Shown here piece after piece: positions 32,468 to 44,689 of a stretch of 64,000 bases of DNA. The notes under the pieces are model-generated. The model searched no databases and was not told the DNA's origin. It saw nothing but the letters and a program-made list of their open reading frames with translations. The number at the start of each line of letters is the position of its first letter. The first letter of the stretch is position 1. The DNA is from Sepiola atlantica. Taxonomy: Eukaryota > Mollusca > Cephalopoda > Sepiida > Sepiolidae. The stretch spans positions 105,773,620 to 105,837,619 of the forward strand of contig OY744531.1 of NCBI GenBank assembly GCA_963556195.1. The letters run 5' to 3'. The translations under genes and the position numbers were made by a program.

Positions 32468-33666
32468 GGTGCTTGTTTACTGTAGGGTCAAAAAAAACAT
32501 TTTTAATCTTTAATTTTAGGAGAGTCAAATAAGGGGGAAATAACTCTAGTTTCAAGTTTCAACCACACTTTATCTTAAAATGGATTAAAAAAATTTGTTT
32601 TTTTAACATAGTTCACCCCAAACAAGGCAGGCCACCACTGTAGACGTAAGGGGCTACCGAGAAAAAAGAAAAGGGGAGAAGGTGGGGTTGGGGTGGGGGG
32701 GTCAACCTAAATTGGGATCTGCGCAGCGAGATGTCTGTTTACATTAGTTTTAAATTTCTGCATGTCAGTACTGTCGGGGAAACAGGGGGCAGGGAGGGAG
32801 TTCCAGAGGCCAGCAGCACGAGTAAAGAAGCTATTTGAGTAGAAAGCTCTCCGAGATCTGGGGACCTCCACAGTGAATGAATGAGATTTAGTTGATTGTC
32901 GAGTTAATCTAGTGAATTTACGTCGAGGAGGCACCAGAGTAGCCAATTCATCGGAGCATAATCCATTGATTTTAACGCTGTGAACTTGAAAGATATTTTA
33001 TATTTAACCAGAGATAATGCCAAACTAATAGATTTCTTGCAATCGCACAGATTAATTTCAGGTGCGTTTTTTGTAACCATGCCGGCGAGAGATGCAGCAA
33101 CGTTAATTCATTTACGATGATTGTGTCTGATTGTCGGCGAGCGTACGATCGCCTAGGTAACAAAAAATTCCATCATTTGCGTGTGAATCACAAATACAAT
33201 TTTGTTGATCCACTAACAGGTGCCACAACTAACCATGTAGAACGAATCTGGAATGAGGCGAAGAAAAGAAACAAAGTTGAATGTGGCACCCACACGCAAA
33301 TGGTGGAATCGTACCTAGCCGAATTTATGTAGAAATAAAAATTTTGAAAGGACACTGGGAACTATTTTCAAACAAATTGCTGAATTTTACCCAGTGTAAA
33401 ACTGTCATTTATTTCAAAAACTTTATTTCCCGTGTTTCATGTTTTTTTTTCCTTCTTCTTTGATAATTTATTTCAATAAATAATTTTATTTTTCAAAATC
33501 ATTTTAGTTTTGCATTTTATTTTTTATTTATTATTAATTACAATAGTAAAATCCATTTTCAGATAAATCGTGATTGAAACTTGAAACTAGAGTTCTCTCC
33601 CCCTTATTTGACTCTCCTAAAATTAAAGATAAACTTTTTTTTTCGGCCCTACAATAAACAAGCACC
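32468..33666 (+). mobile_element. Relic Merlin transposon with nested LINE
   Basis: The termini GGTGCTTGTTTACTGTAGGG and its mirror begin inverted arms of about 105 bp, with 8-bp flanks CATGAATC and CATAAATC (7 of 8 identical). The transposase remnant at about 33051-33332 reads VFCNHAGERC, SDCRRAYDRLGN, HHLRVNHKYNFVDPLTGATT and NHVERIWNEAKKR. This is the ISXO2/IS1016-like DDE domain used by Merlin; the second catalytic Asp (SDCRRAY) and the Glu (HVERIW) are visible. The segment with the first Asp is missing, and a LINE A fragment sits upstream. The element is dead. Confidence 0.88.
32611..32968 (-). mobile_element. LINE family A fragment inserted in the Merlin element
   Basis: The minus strand reads ATLVPPRRKFTRLTRQSTKS, HSFTVEVPRSRRAFYSNSFF and AAGLWNSLPAPCFPDS to HLAAQIPI, intact over 79 codons, then the family A 3' UTR. 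It is the least damaged C-terminus of family A here and shows the base lost in the copy at 17512. Confidence 0.9.
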
Positions 33667-34283
33667 CATAAATCAATGTAAATGATTGTTGTAGAAAAAT
33701 TTGGAACAAAAATAAAATTGATTATTGACTACACATAAAGTTAGTATTAGTTAGTATAGGTATTAATATTAGTATTAATAAAGTTTGTATTATGTAGAAT
33801 TTGGTATATTCGGACTACTGTTCTCATCTTGCGTGTTTTTATCACCACGTTTTGGCTGATGTAACCTCTGACCTTCTTCAGGTGTACCTTGTCGAACTCA
33901 GCAATCTGGACAGGATTTTGAACGGAACCCTTTATTAAATCCACGGGGGTAGCATGCTCTCGTTCCATCTGCCATGACTGGGAAGAAGTCTTCACTAAAT
34001 CGCAATTCTTCATATCAACCTTCAGATCCTGTCACTGATATAGATTCAGTTCTAAGTGACAGTCATCTGAAGGTTGAAGGTTCAATCCTCAGGGCGGGTG
34101 ATACAAAGAATTGTGGAAGGTGGTGGAATTCAACTGTTGGTGGTTGAATTTGAAACCCCCATGTCTTATTGGCAAAACAGGAACCAGGTGATTAGCAGAT
34201 TATGTTTGTATGTCAATTTTTTCAACATTCTATAAAATAGACACGCATTTGTTAGATGCAGCATTTTTATAGCTTTAAAGACA

Positions 34284-34289
<6 letters not shown>
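33667..34289. other. Non-coding; decayed dispersed repeat
   Basis: A minus-strand frame of 88 codons (33747-34013) reads NVVIKTRKMRTVVRIYQIL. It contains no recognisable domain and overlaps the repeat shared with 32340-32420. GAAGGTTCAATCCTC near 34077 resembles a B box. Confidence 0.4.

Positions 34290-34338
<49 letters not shown>
34290..34338. repeat. TA microsatellite
   Basis: About 48 bp of TA, directly left of the palindrome unit. Confidence 0.98.
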
Positions 34339-34341
<3 letters not shown>

Positions 34342-34387
34342 TAGGAAAGTTCATTTTATAAAGCATCTTATGTAAGTTAATATAAAT

Positions 34388-35095
34388 ATAGAGGCTAACA
34401 AGCCTTCAAAAACCATGTATTAGATGCGAGTAATTAAATCAAAAGAAAAATAAAAATATTTCGAAACATTTAACAAAATATTTCGAAATACCTTCCGTTT
34501 TTTTTTTTTCTTCATCTTGATTTTTTTTTTTTGGCTAATATTTCGCTTGACAAAAACAAGCCTCATCAGAGCCAAGACAAACAAAGGTATAACCTTTTTT
34601 TTTCCATAATTTACTTCCTGGTGTTGGTGAAGTGTCACGTCCGGTGTTGTGGACTATTGTTGAAAATGTCTTGTTTTAAATAGAATAGAACTTGAATGCG
34701 CATGGTCGCTGCGAGTAATAAATTAGGAAAGTTCATTTTATAAAGCATCTTATGTAAGTTAATATAAATATAGAGGCTAACAAGCCTTCAAAAGTTCTAT
34801 TCTATTTAAAACAAGACATTTTCAACAATAGTCCACAACACCGGACGTGACACTTCACCAACACCAGGAAGTAAATTATGGAAAAAAAAAAAAGGTTATA
34901 CCTTTGTTTGTCTTGGCTCTGATGAGGCTTGTTTTTGTCAAGCGAAATATTAGCCAAAAAAAAAAAAATCAAGATGAAGAAAAAAAAAAAACGGAAGGTA
35001 TTTCGAAATATTTTGTTAAATGTTTCGAAATATTTTTATTTTTCTTTTGATTTAATTACTCGCATCTAATACATGGTTTTTGAAGGCTTGTTAGC

Positions 35096-35101
<6 letters not shown>
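34388..35101. repeat. Near-perfect long palindrome, arms about 305 bp
   Basis: The left arm 34388-34692 (TATAGAGGCTAACAAGCCTT to TTAAATAGAATAGAACT) is mirrored almost base for base at 34794-35101. The 100-bp centre includes a 75-bp direct copy of 34338-34412 (ATAAATTAGGAAAGTTCATT). The few differences between arms are in A/T run lengths. TA microsatellites bound it on both sides. Confidence 0.93.

Positions 35102-35142
<41 letters not shown>
35099..35142. repeat. TA microsatellite
   Basis: About 43 bp of TA at the right edge of the palindrome. Confidence 0.98.
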
Positions 35143-35144
<2 letters not shown>

Positions 35145-35350
35145 GTGTTAGAGTGAAATAAATTTCTGAAGAAAATCTGGGTATTAGAGCTCAATGTAAT
35201 AAACAGAGCAAGAATGAAATAAAGTAAAGTAACACGGAATCACATAATCACTGGTGCAATAATTTATTTCGACCCTACGGTCTTATTCAAGCATCCAAAC
35301 GAGGCGATTACATTTTTGAAAATGAAAAAAGAGAAACTCACGATCACTAT
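35143..35350 (+). mobile_element. Dispersed repeat abutting a TA tract, copy 1
   Basis: AGCTCAATGTAATAAACAGAGC followed downstream by AATTTATTTCGACCCTACGG and a CTTATTCAAGC block. The same order is seen at 59380-59500. The family is not identified. Confidence 0.55.
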
Positions 35351-36106
35351 TTCAATATACATATAGAGAGAGTAACAACATATTTAATACATATATGGAG
35401 AGAGAGAGGAAATGAACTGTTTGAGACGTATATTGAGGGGAAGAGAGAGTGACAACATATTTAATATATATATAGAGATAGAGGGAGATTGCCCGATTTA
35501 TAACAGAAGACAACACAGTGAGGGGGAAAGAGAGCAATACATATATAGAGAGAGGGGAAATTGTATTATTTACCACGGACGGTATATATATATATATATA
35601 TATAGTAGCATTGCATCTGTTTCTCAACACAATTATAGACTCTCCACCAGAAAGGGTCAGACCCGTATTATCTCCCGTTTTCGTGACGGCAGGTGTAGCT
35701 ACGATCTGCCTTATAAAAAGAGATGCACAGACAGTTGCCTTCTCTTTTTCATTCTGGATCGGCTGCAGACGACATCAGTTAGACCGTCTTCTGATTCCTT
35801 CGATCTGACTTCTATAAAGACACTTGCCACCATGTGCGCAACTTTATAGCGAACCCAGTCGGGTTCGCAAACAATAAATATTTTTTGAATTCTATATTGT
35901 CTCCGAGTTGTTTCTTTGCTTTTCATGTGGTATGATTGTATATTGAATACAAAAAGAGATCGAAAATTAATTGCAAAATTAAAATTGATTTTTTTTTCAA
36001 AAATACACCAATCTCAAAACTGAACAATATTTTTAACATGCATTTTCTGCAATAAAAATATATAGGAAAAAAGCCTGAATGAAATGTTGATTCATTCAGT
36101 TTCTGA
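35351..36106. other. Non-coding, GAGA/TA-rich, with a hairpin near 35851
   Basis: It holds degenerate TATAGAGAGAG tracts (35360-35560). At 35849-35868 a perfect 8-bp stem, GCGAACCC/GGGTTCGC with loop AGTC, is followed by AATAAA; this may be the end of an unidentified transcribed repeat. The plus-strand frame of 145 codons (35412-35849) has no domain I recognise. Confidence 0.45.
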
Positions 36107-36656
36107 ATAATAATAATAATGATGATGATACTGATGATGATGGTAATAATAATGATGATGATACTGATGATGATGGTAATAATAATGATGATGATACTGA
36201 TGATGATGGTAATAATAATGATGATGATACTGATGATGATGGTAATAATAATGATGATGATGGTAATAATAATGATGATGATACTGATGATGATGGTAAT
36301 AATAATGATGATGATACTGATGATGATGATGGTAATAATAATGATGATGATACTGATGATGATGGTAATAATGATGATGATGATACTGATGATGATGGTA
36401 ATAATGATGATGATGATACTGATGATGATGATGATGATGGTAATAATGATGATGATGATACTGATGATGATGGTAATAATGATGATGATGATACTGATGA
36501 TGATGGTAATAATGATGATGATGATACTGATGATGATGGTAATAATGATGATGATGATACTGATGATGATGATGGTAATAATAATTATGATGATACTGAT
36601 GATGATGATGATGGTAATAATAATTATGATGATACTGATGATGATGGTGGTGGTGG
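36107..36656 (+). repeat. GAT-rich 30-bp minisatellite
   Basis: The unit is AATGATGATGATACTGATGA followed by TGATGGTAAT, about 18 copies, with GAT and AAT indels. The Met/Ile-rich open frame is an artefact. Confidence 0.96.
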
Positions 36657-37127
36657 ATGACTACTTACTTACACTAAACTTGAAGAGTGCAAGGACTGGG
36701 ACCTTTGGGAGGTTTATTGCTATCCAAGTCGCAGAGAAGACCAAAGGTCGTTGCCAGCGAGAAATCGATGGTAAGCGTCTGTTGTGATACAGCAAAGTTA
36801 TTTGCAATAGTTATCGAAAAGGATGGAAGGTACTGGGAAGACTTGCTGTCCCTCAAACTCCAGGGAACAATCACGGATGATGACCCGTGTGAGAACTCCT
36901 AATGAGTATAAATAATAATAAACATATTTGTGTGTTTGCATATATATTTATTACCCTTACCAAGGAGGTTATGATTTCGCTTGAATCGTCACGAATCATC
37001 TGTAAATTTGGTCAAAATATCGGTCATAGTCTAACTTAGAACTGATTGAATTTTAGGAATATCTAGGTCAAAGGTTATCGTCAAGGTCACAGGAAAGGAA
37101 AAAGTCACACTTTTGGCAAGTTATTTA

Positions 37128-37452
37128 TCTACCTCCCACAGCGGTAAGATGTGACACAAGGTCGGAAAGTGGGATTTGAAAAGCAAGCGCCCAGGAATTT
37201 GAGCACTCTGGCCTACAAAAAATGCCTCGGCAGCCCCGTCGGCATTCTCCGGTAGGGGCGCCTCAGGCGATAGCAATAAACTAACCCCTTCTCAAAGGGT
37301 GAGAAGGCAAAGCCTGGGAGGGTGGACCTCCTTGAACTGCACAGGACAGACCCATAGACCGGCGTAAATCAAGCCCCGAAGGCCAAGACGATACCAGTCT
37401 ATAGGGTGTAGTATCCATCGGAACAGATACTACACTTTGATCCCGGCCAAAA
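37128..37452 (-). mobile_element. U2-headed SINE-like element, copy D1
   Basis: On the minus strand the head begins near 37452 as GCCTTTTGGCC, then GATCAAAGTGTAGTATCTGT and TCCGATGGATAC. Next comes a GC-rich body (CCGAAGGCC hairpin region, CCCTCCCAGGCTTTGCC, GGGGCTGCCGAGGC) ending near the TAAGATGTGAC block. It is the same order as at 51731, but 10-20% diverged and with a GATCCCGG change in the head. Confidence 0.82.
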
Positions 37453-38323
37453 GGCTGAGTTTGGCAATAACTTTGGTTCTATTCATCATAGAGCCCCATA
37501 TCTTACATAACCTTGACCATGACCTTGAAAAGTTCAGTCAAGTTTAAAATTTTAACGGAATTTCAACTTACGTTGTCAGGCGGATGTACTATGCAGTCTC
37601 ACGACTGACTTATTTTTTTTTGTTTATTTAGGTGTAAGTATGTAGGTACGTATGTATATGTATGCATATATGTGTTTATGTGTAAATATATGTTAATGGG
37701 TGTATATGTAAATTTGAGCAAGTGTTTATACTGTAAGTGTGCATATCTGCATATATTTGCATATGGTTGTACGTGTATTTATTTTTGTGTGTTCATGGAT
37801 TCATGTTTGCGTGTTTTCATGACTATGCACACATAAACATACGCTCGACTTGATGTGATGAGCGGTTAAAGGTTATTTCGTGCTGAACTCTTTTTATTAT
37901 TCGTGTTACACCGTCGTCGACAAGATCTCATTTCGACTCATTATCAAAACTAGCAATAATACGATTCCTCCGGTCGCATAGTTTTCGTCTAGTATGTTCG
38001 ACAAACGAATGTATACTACACTCCCCAAAGGAGCAGATAATGTCTGGGATGCTGATATTATGACGAACGAAAATATACTACACTACCCCCCCATAGAATG
38101 AGGGGGGGGGGTGATACCTGGGAGGATGGTATTATTAAAACAGGACAGATACTACACTACTCCTCCTCAAATTGCTGAGGTAATGCCTAGGAGGATAGTG
38201 TACTGACGACAGAACAGATACAACACTATCAGCCTAAAGAAAGGAGGAGGTCATCACCGGTCGGTTGGCATCACGACAACAGGAAATATTTTACACTCCT
38301 GAATTGAACATTTAAAGATAGGC
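37453..38323. other. Non-coding; unidentified dispersed repeat at 37965-38310
   Basis: TCCTCCGGTCGCATAGTTTT to GACGAACGAAAATATACTAC resembles 48893-49010 (CTCCGGTCGCATATTTTTGC to GACGAACGAACAC). Several short segments with TACTACACT plus a rich GGAGG context follow one another. The family is unknown. Confidence 0.5.
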
Positions 38324-40463
38324 ATAGTATAGTTGCGGCTTCAGACAGACAGATACCAAATCTCCATTAGTAATAGAAGTAATAGTATAGTTGCGGCTTC
38401 AGACAGACAGATACCAAATCTCCATTAGTAATAGAAGTAATAGTATAGTTGCGGCTTCAGACAGACAGATACCAAATCTCCATTAGTAAGAGAAGTAATA
38501 GTATAGTTGCGGTTTCAGACAGACAGATACCAAATCTCCATTAGTAATAGAAGTAATAGTATAGTTGCGGTTTCAGACAGACAGATACCAAATCTCCGTT
38601 AGTAATAGAAGTAATAGTATAGTTGCGGCTTCAGACAGACAGATACCAAATCTCCATTAGTAAGAGAAGTAATAGTATAGTTGCGGCTTCGGACAGACAG
38701 ACACCAAATCTCTGTTAGTAATAGAAGTAATAGTATAGTTGCGGCTTCAGACAGACAGATACCAAATCTCTGTTAGTAATAGAAGTAATAGTATAGTTGC
38801 GGCTTCAGACAGACAGATACCAAATCTCCATTAGTAATAGAAGTAATAGTATAGTTGCGGCTTCAGACAGACAGATACCAAATCTCTGTTAGTAATAGAA
38901 GTAATAGTATAGTTGCGGCTTCAGACAGACAGATACCAAATCTCCATTAGTAAGAGAAGTAATAGTATAGTTGCGGCTTCAGACAGACAGATACCAAATC
39001 TCTGTTAGTAATAGAAGTAATAGTATAGTTGCGGCTTCAGACAGACAGATACCAAATCTCCATTAGTAAGAGAAGTAATAGTATAGTTCCGGCTTCAGAC
39101 AGACAGATACCAAATCTCTGTTAGTAATAGAAGTAATAGTATAGTTGCGGCTTCAGACAGACAGATACCAAATCTCTGTTAGTAATAGAAGTAATAGTAT
39201 AGTTGCGGCTTCAGACAGACAGATACCAAATCTCCATTAGTAAGAGAAGTAATAGTATAGTTGCGGCTTCAGACAGACAGATACCAAATCTCTGTTAGTA
39301 ATAGAAGTAATAGTATAGTTGCGGCTTCAGACAGACAGATACCAAATCTCCATTAGTAAGAGAAGTAATAGTATAGTTGCGGCTTCAGACAGACAGATAC
39401 CAAATCTCCATTAGTAATAGAAGTAATAGTATAGTTGCGGCTTCAGACAGACAGATACCAAATCTCCATTAGTAATAGAAGTAATAGTATAGTTGCAGTT
39501 TCAGACAGACAGATACCAAATCTCCATTAGTAATAGAAGTAATAGTATAGTTCCGGCTTCAGACAGACAGATACCAAATCTCCATTAGTAATAGAAGTAA
39601 TAGTATAGTTGCAGTTTCAGACAGACAGATACCAAATCTCCATTAGTAATAGAAGTAATAGTATAGTTGCGGCTTCAGACAGACAGATACCAAATCTCCA
39701 TTAGTAATAGAAGTAATAGTATAGTTGCAGTTTCAGACAGACAGATACCAAATCTCCATTAGTAATAGAAGTAATAGTATAGTTCCGGCTTCAGACAGAC
39801 AGATACCAAATCTCCATTAGTAAGAGAAGTAATAGTATAGTTGCGGCTTCAGACAGACAGATACCAAATCTCCATTAGTAAGAGAAGTAATAGTATAGTT
39901 GCGGCTTCAGACAGACAGATACCAAATCTCCATTAGTAATAGAAGTAATAGTATAGTTGCGGCTTCAGACAGACAGATACCAAATCTCCATTAGTAATAG
40001 AAGTAATAGTATAGTTGCAGTTTCAGACAGACAGATACCAAATCTCCATTAGTAATAGAAGTAATAGTATAGTTCCGGCTTCAGACAGACAGATACCAAA
40101 TCTCCATTAGTAATAGAAGTAATAGTATAGTTGCAGTTTCAGACAGACAGATACCAAATCTCCATTAGTAATAGAAGTAATAGTATAGTTGCGGCTTCAG
40201 ACAGACAGATACCAAATCTCCATTAGTAATAGAAGTAATAGTATAGTTGCGGCTTCAGACAGACAGATACCAAATCTCCATTAGTAATAGAAGTAATAGT
40301 ATAGTTGCGGTTTCAGACAGACAGATACCAAATCTCCGTTAGTAATAGAAGTAATAGTATAGTTGCGGCTTCAGACAGACAGATACCAAATCTCCGTTAG
40401 TAATAGAAGTAATAGTATAGTTGCGGCTTCAGACAGACATATACCAAATCTCCATTAGTAGTA
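38324..40463 (+). repeat. 58-bp minisatellite, about 37 copies
   Basis: Each unit is AGTATAGTTGCGGCTTCAGA, CAGACAGATACCAAATCTCC and ATTAGTAATAGAAGTAAT. Variants are TTGCAGTTT, TTCCGGCTT, TTGCGGTTT, TCTGTT and AAGAGA. TTGCAGTTT/TTCCGG variants at 39492, 39550 and 39608 recur at 40014, 40072 and 40130, each 522 bp (9 units) on. Confidence 0.98.
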
Positions 40464-41238
40464 GATAAGAAAGTCCTTAAGTTGATTGGAGAAATGTTCT
40501 CTTCGCCGTCGGCATTAATGAACTCCAGATTACTGACGAAGGTCACGTAACTCCTCTCTACACCGTTTGCTTCAAATGACCTTGCGATTGATTTGGGGTT
40601 CGGATACTAAATCCTTCTCAATCAAAACAGATAGACTAGCCATGAGCCAATCATTAGCCATATAAATGAAATGGCGAGTTAACAAAGAACGTCGGCCTCA
40701 ACAGACAGCCGTCGTCGGCAGCTTAGGGTTAGGGTTTAGGTTAGGGTTATCTTTTCCTAAGAAACAGCAAAATTCTTTGCACAGATGCAAACAGGCCTCA
40801 GAAATCATTGCTACAACACACAAAATGACGTTGCAATTTCCCCGCACGCAACACAAGGAAGCGGTTCTTATTTATCGATTTTTAGACAGACATAACTTGA
40901 GCTTGTAATAAGTTAAAAGCTCGACTATTTCATATTTTATATGCATTAACCAAATGACTCCGCGTCAAATAGGTTTTAATCATATCCTGTCGAAATAAGA
41001 AAATAAGTTTGACACTTTATAATTTGGAATGATGGGTGGATAATTGAGTTATCGCCAAATTTGGATATGAACGAAAATAATTGAAAAAATAAAAATAGAA
41101 ATTTTGAATTCTTTTAGAGAATGGTTAAGTGGAAAAGGAATCAAATCTGAACAACATTTAATGATTAGATAATAAAGTCTGTAGTGTTAGGAAATCACGA
41201 ATAGAAATATGATTGCATTTGTGCAGCCATTTAACATT
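40464..41238. other. Non-coding; short TTAGGG tract
   Basis: GGGTTAGGGTTTAGGTTAGG lies at about 40725-40748. An 80-codon frame (40666-40908) has no recognisable domain. Otherwise AT-rich. Confidence 0.5.
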
Positions 41239-41401
41239 CTCTCTCTTTCTCTTTCTTTCTCTCTCTCTCTCACTCTTTCTCACTCTCTCTCTATCTTTCT
41301 CTCTTTCTCTCTTTCTCTCTTTCTTTCTCTCTCTCTCACTCTGTCTCTATCTTTCTCTCTCTCTCTCACTCTTTCTCTCTCTCTTTCTCTCTCTTTCTCT
41401 C

Positions 41402-41432
<31 letters not shown>

Positions 41433-41538
41433 CTCTCTCTCTCTTTCTCTCTCACTCTTTCTCTCTCTTTCTCTTTCTCTCTATCTTTCTCTCTCTCTTT
41501 CTCTTCTCTCTTTCTCTTTCTCTCTCTTTCTCTCTCTC

Positions 41539-41577
<39 letters not shown>

Positions 41578-41578
41578 T

Positions 41579-41613
<35 letters not shown>

Positions 41614-41661
41614 TTCTTTCTCTCTCTTTCTCTCTCTCTCACTCTTTCTCTCTCTTTCTCT

Positions 41662-41692
<31 letters not shown>

Positions 41693-41702
41693 TTCTCTTC
41701 TC

Positions 41703-41733
<31 letters not shown>

Positions 41734-41800
41734 TTCTCTTCTCTCTTTCTCTCTCTCTCTTTCTCTCTCTCTCTCTTTCTTTCTCCTTCTCTCTCTCTCA
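41239..41800. repeat. CT microsatellite, about 560 bp
   Basis: A CTCTCT/TTTCT-rich polypyrimidine tract with rare A. The Ser/Leu-rich (plus) and Arg/Glu-rich (minus) open frames are artefacts. Confidence 0.98.
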
Positions 41801-41869
41801 AATTACACCCTTTGTGATCAGGGCCACATAACCCCAAAATGCTCCCCAATAGCCGAAAAACATCCGAAT

Positions 41870-42635
41870 AACTCTCCAGGATGTTGCCAAACTTGTCAAG
41901 AACATTGATGCCAACTAGGCAACTGGTTCCGACAACATTCCAGTCATAGAACTCAAGAAACTACAACCGGAACTAGCTCCTACCCTTACAAAGCTGTTCA
42001 ATCGTTGCTTAAAGGAGAAATGCTTTCCATAACCTTGGAAGATTTCGCTAGTCTGTCCAGTATTCAAAAATACTGGAGATCGATTCTCCGCATCTCAGTC
42101 TCCCGTGTGTCATGAGTAAGTAAGAATCTGTAGTAAACCAAGAAGTTGTCAACCACCTACACAGAAATTATCTACTTAGAGGCAAGCAATACGGATTTCG
42201 TCCTGCGATATCTACAGCTGACGTGCTGATTGTAATTTCGCACAGGATCAGTGAATCTATCGACAGGGTTTTCGTTTCTAGGGTGATAGCTCTTGATATA
42301 TCAGAAGCCTTCAACAATAGGGTTTAGTACAAAGGTTTGCTTCACAGACTTGCTAGCTATGGAATACCTGGAAATGTCCTCACAACCGTCAAATCTTTTC
42401 TCTCCGATAGGTCTATTAAAGTAGGTGTTGACGGGCAGAAGCCCGAAGCTCATAATATCAATGCCGGCATACCGCAAGGATCTATTCTGGGTTTTCCCTA
42501 TTCCTGATCTTTATAAATCATCTTCTAAATCGTATCTTGAGATCATTCGTTCATATCTATGTAGACGACACAGCTACCTATGGCAACACTTCGAAGAGCA
42601 CTGATGACCAAGATATTTCTGACACACTCTCTCTC
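41870..42635 (+). mobile_element. LINE family B, upstream part of the reverse-transcriptase domain
   Basis: Broken frames give ATGSDNIPVIELKKLQPELA, KQYGFRPAISTADVL, ALDISEAFN (about 42289-42315), GIPQGSILG (42466-42492) and YVDD (42558-42569, in FVYVDDTATYGN). These are reverse-transcriptase blocks in the right order. In-frame stops and frameshifts are present. The stretch RSFVYVDD to DQDISDTLS aligns with RSFVDIYADD to DQDLSDSLS of the copy at 2976-3968, so both belong to family B. The right end runs into a CT tract at 42625. Confidence 0.88.
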
Positions 42636-43116
42636 TCTCTCTTTCCCTCTTTTTCTCTTCAGAGAGTTTAAGCATGTAGTCAAATCGAAAGGTCATGGCA
42701 GCGGAGAAGATTGAAAATGCGAAAACAAAACATGTTTTGAAATTTAACTTACCTCCGAATTTGGCTGGTTAAATAGTTTGATTGAGTTACTAAGCGCATT
42801 GTTCCACGTTAAATAACCAGGCCACCTGTTAAAGTTAAAGTCGTTCTGAGACCCTTAATACGCCAAGCACGTATATTGACTGGATGCTATTCCCATGGGC
42901 ATGGATCGGAAGCTTTGATTGACTCACCAACCGTACAATATTAGAAAAAGACAAAATTAACTGTGTTTGGTTGATCAATCAGAAGTGGTTGCCTCAAGTT
43001 AAAATTCTCTAAAAAAACTAACTTTTGGGGTTTCAAGTAAGAGATAAATCGACAACCGATCGAAGACAGGAAAGAAAACAAAGTAAGATATCTGTCTCCG
43101 ATTCAACCTCATCTTA
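42636..43116. other. Non-coding spacer
   Basis: No gene, repeat or RNA recognised. Confidence 0.5.
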
Positions 43117-44389
43117 GAAATATAGCACAAAAAATATAGCATAAAAATATAGCATAAAAAATATGGCATAAAAAATATGGCACAAAAAATATAGCATAAA
43201 AAATATAGCATGAAAAATATAGCACAAAAAATATAGCATGAAAAATATAGCACAAAAAATATAGATTTAAAAATATAGCATAGAAAATATGGCACAAAAA
43301 ATATAGCATGAAAAATATAGCATAAAAAATATAGCATGAAAAATATAGCACAAAAAATATAGCATAAAAAATATGGCACAAAAAATATAGATTTAAAAAT
43401 ATAGCATGAAAAATTTAGCATAGAAAATATGGCACAAAAAATATGGCACAAAAAATATAACATAAAAAATATGTCACCAAAGATATAGCATAAAAAATAT
43501 AGCATAAAAAATATAGCATACAAAATATAGCACAAAAAATATGGCACAAAAAATATAGCATAAAAAATATAGCACAAAAATATAGCACAAAAAATATAGC
43601 ATAAAAAAATATAGCAAAAAAATATAGTATAACAAATATGGCACAAAAAATATGGTACAAAAAATATAGCATAAAAAATATAGCATAAAAAATATGGCAC
43701 AACAAATATAGCACAAAAAATATAGCATAAAAAATATAGCATACAAAATATGGCACAAAAAATATGACACAAAAAATATAGCATAAAAAATATAGTACAA
43801 AAAATATGGAACAAAAAATATAGCATAAAAATATGGCACAAAAAATATAGCATAAAAAATATAGCATAAAAAATATGGCACAAAAAATATAGCATAAAAA
43901 ATATAGCACAAAAAATATAGCATAAAAAATATAGAATAAAAAATATGGCACAAAAAATATGGCACAAAAAATATAGATAAAAAATATAGCATAAAAAATA
44001 TGGCATAAAAAATATGGCACAAAAAATATAACATAAAAAATATAGCATAAAAAATATTGCACAAAAAATATGGCATAAAAAATATAGCATAAAAAATATA
44101 GCATAAAAAATATAACATAAAAATATAGCATAAAAAATATAGCATAAAAATATAGCATAAAAAATATAGCATAAAAAATATAGCATAAAAAATATAGCAC
44201 AAAAAATATAGCATAAAAAATATGGCACAAAAAATATAGCATAAAAAATATGGCACAAAAAATATAGCATAAAAATATAGCACAAAAAATATAGCATAAA
44301 AAATATAACACAAAAAAATATAGCACAAAAAATGTAGCTAAAAAAATATAGCACAAAAAATATAGCATAAAAAGTATAGCATAAAAAAC
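43117..44389 (+). repeat. 14-bp A/T-rich minisatellite, about 90 copies
   Basis: The unit is AAAAAATATAGCAT with variants AAAAATATGGCACA, TAGATTT and 13-bp forms. All three minus-strand frames stay open for hundreds of codons, giving spurious Phe/Tyr/Cys-rich frames. Confidence 0.97.
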
Positions 44390-44689
44390 TCCTAAAACCC
44401 CAAATGGCACTAGTCCGATTTCTAAACTTGTCTTTTCTGGCCAAACGAAAAAAGCAACTTCACTTCTTTTTGTTTTTATATACAACTGCGTAAAAATAAA
44501 AACAATTATTATTGTTGGCAGTGAGTTTTTCTTGTTTTGAAGCTGCTGACCGAACTGACCTATTAGCCAAGTCTCGGACTAAGTTGCGTCAACTCTACAG
44601 TCATGAGGATGGGTCATTTTACAGTGCAACCAATCGGAAAACATGTGATCATCAGAGCATATGACCACACAAGTAATTAATCCAAAAGT

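Noticed and set aside
42999..44485. Phe/Tyr/Cys-rich frames of 280-480 codons on the minus strand
   Set aside because: They are an artefact of the 14-bp A/T-rich array.
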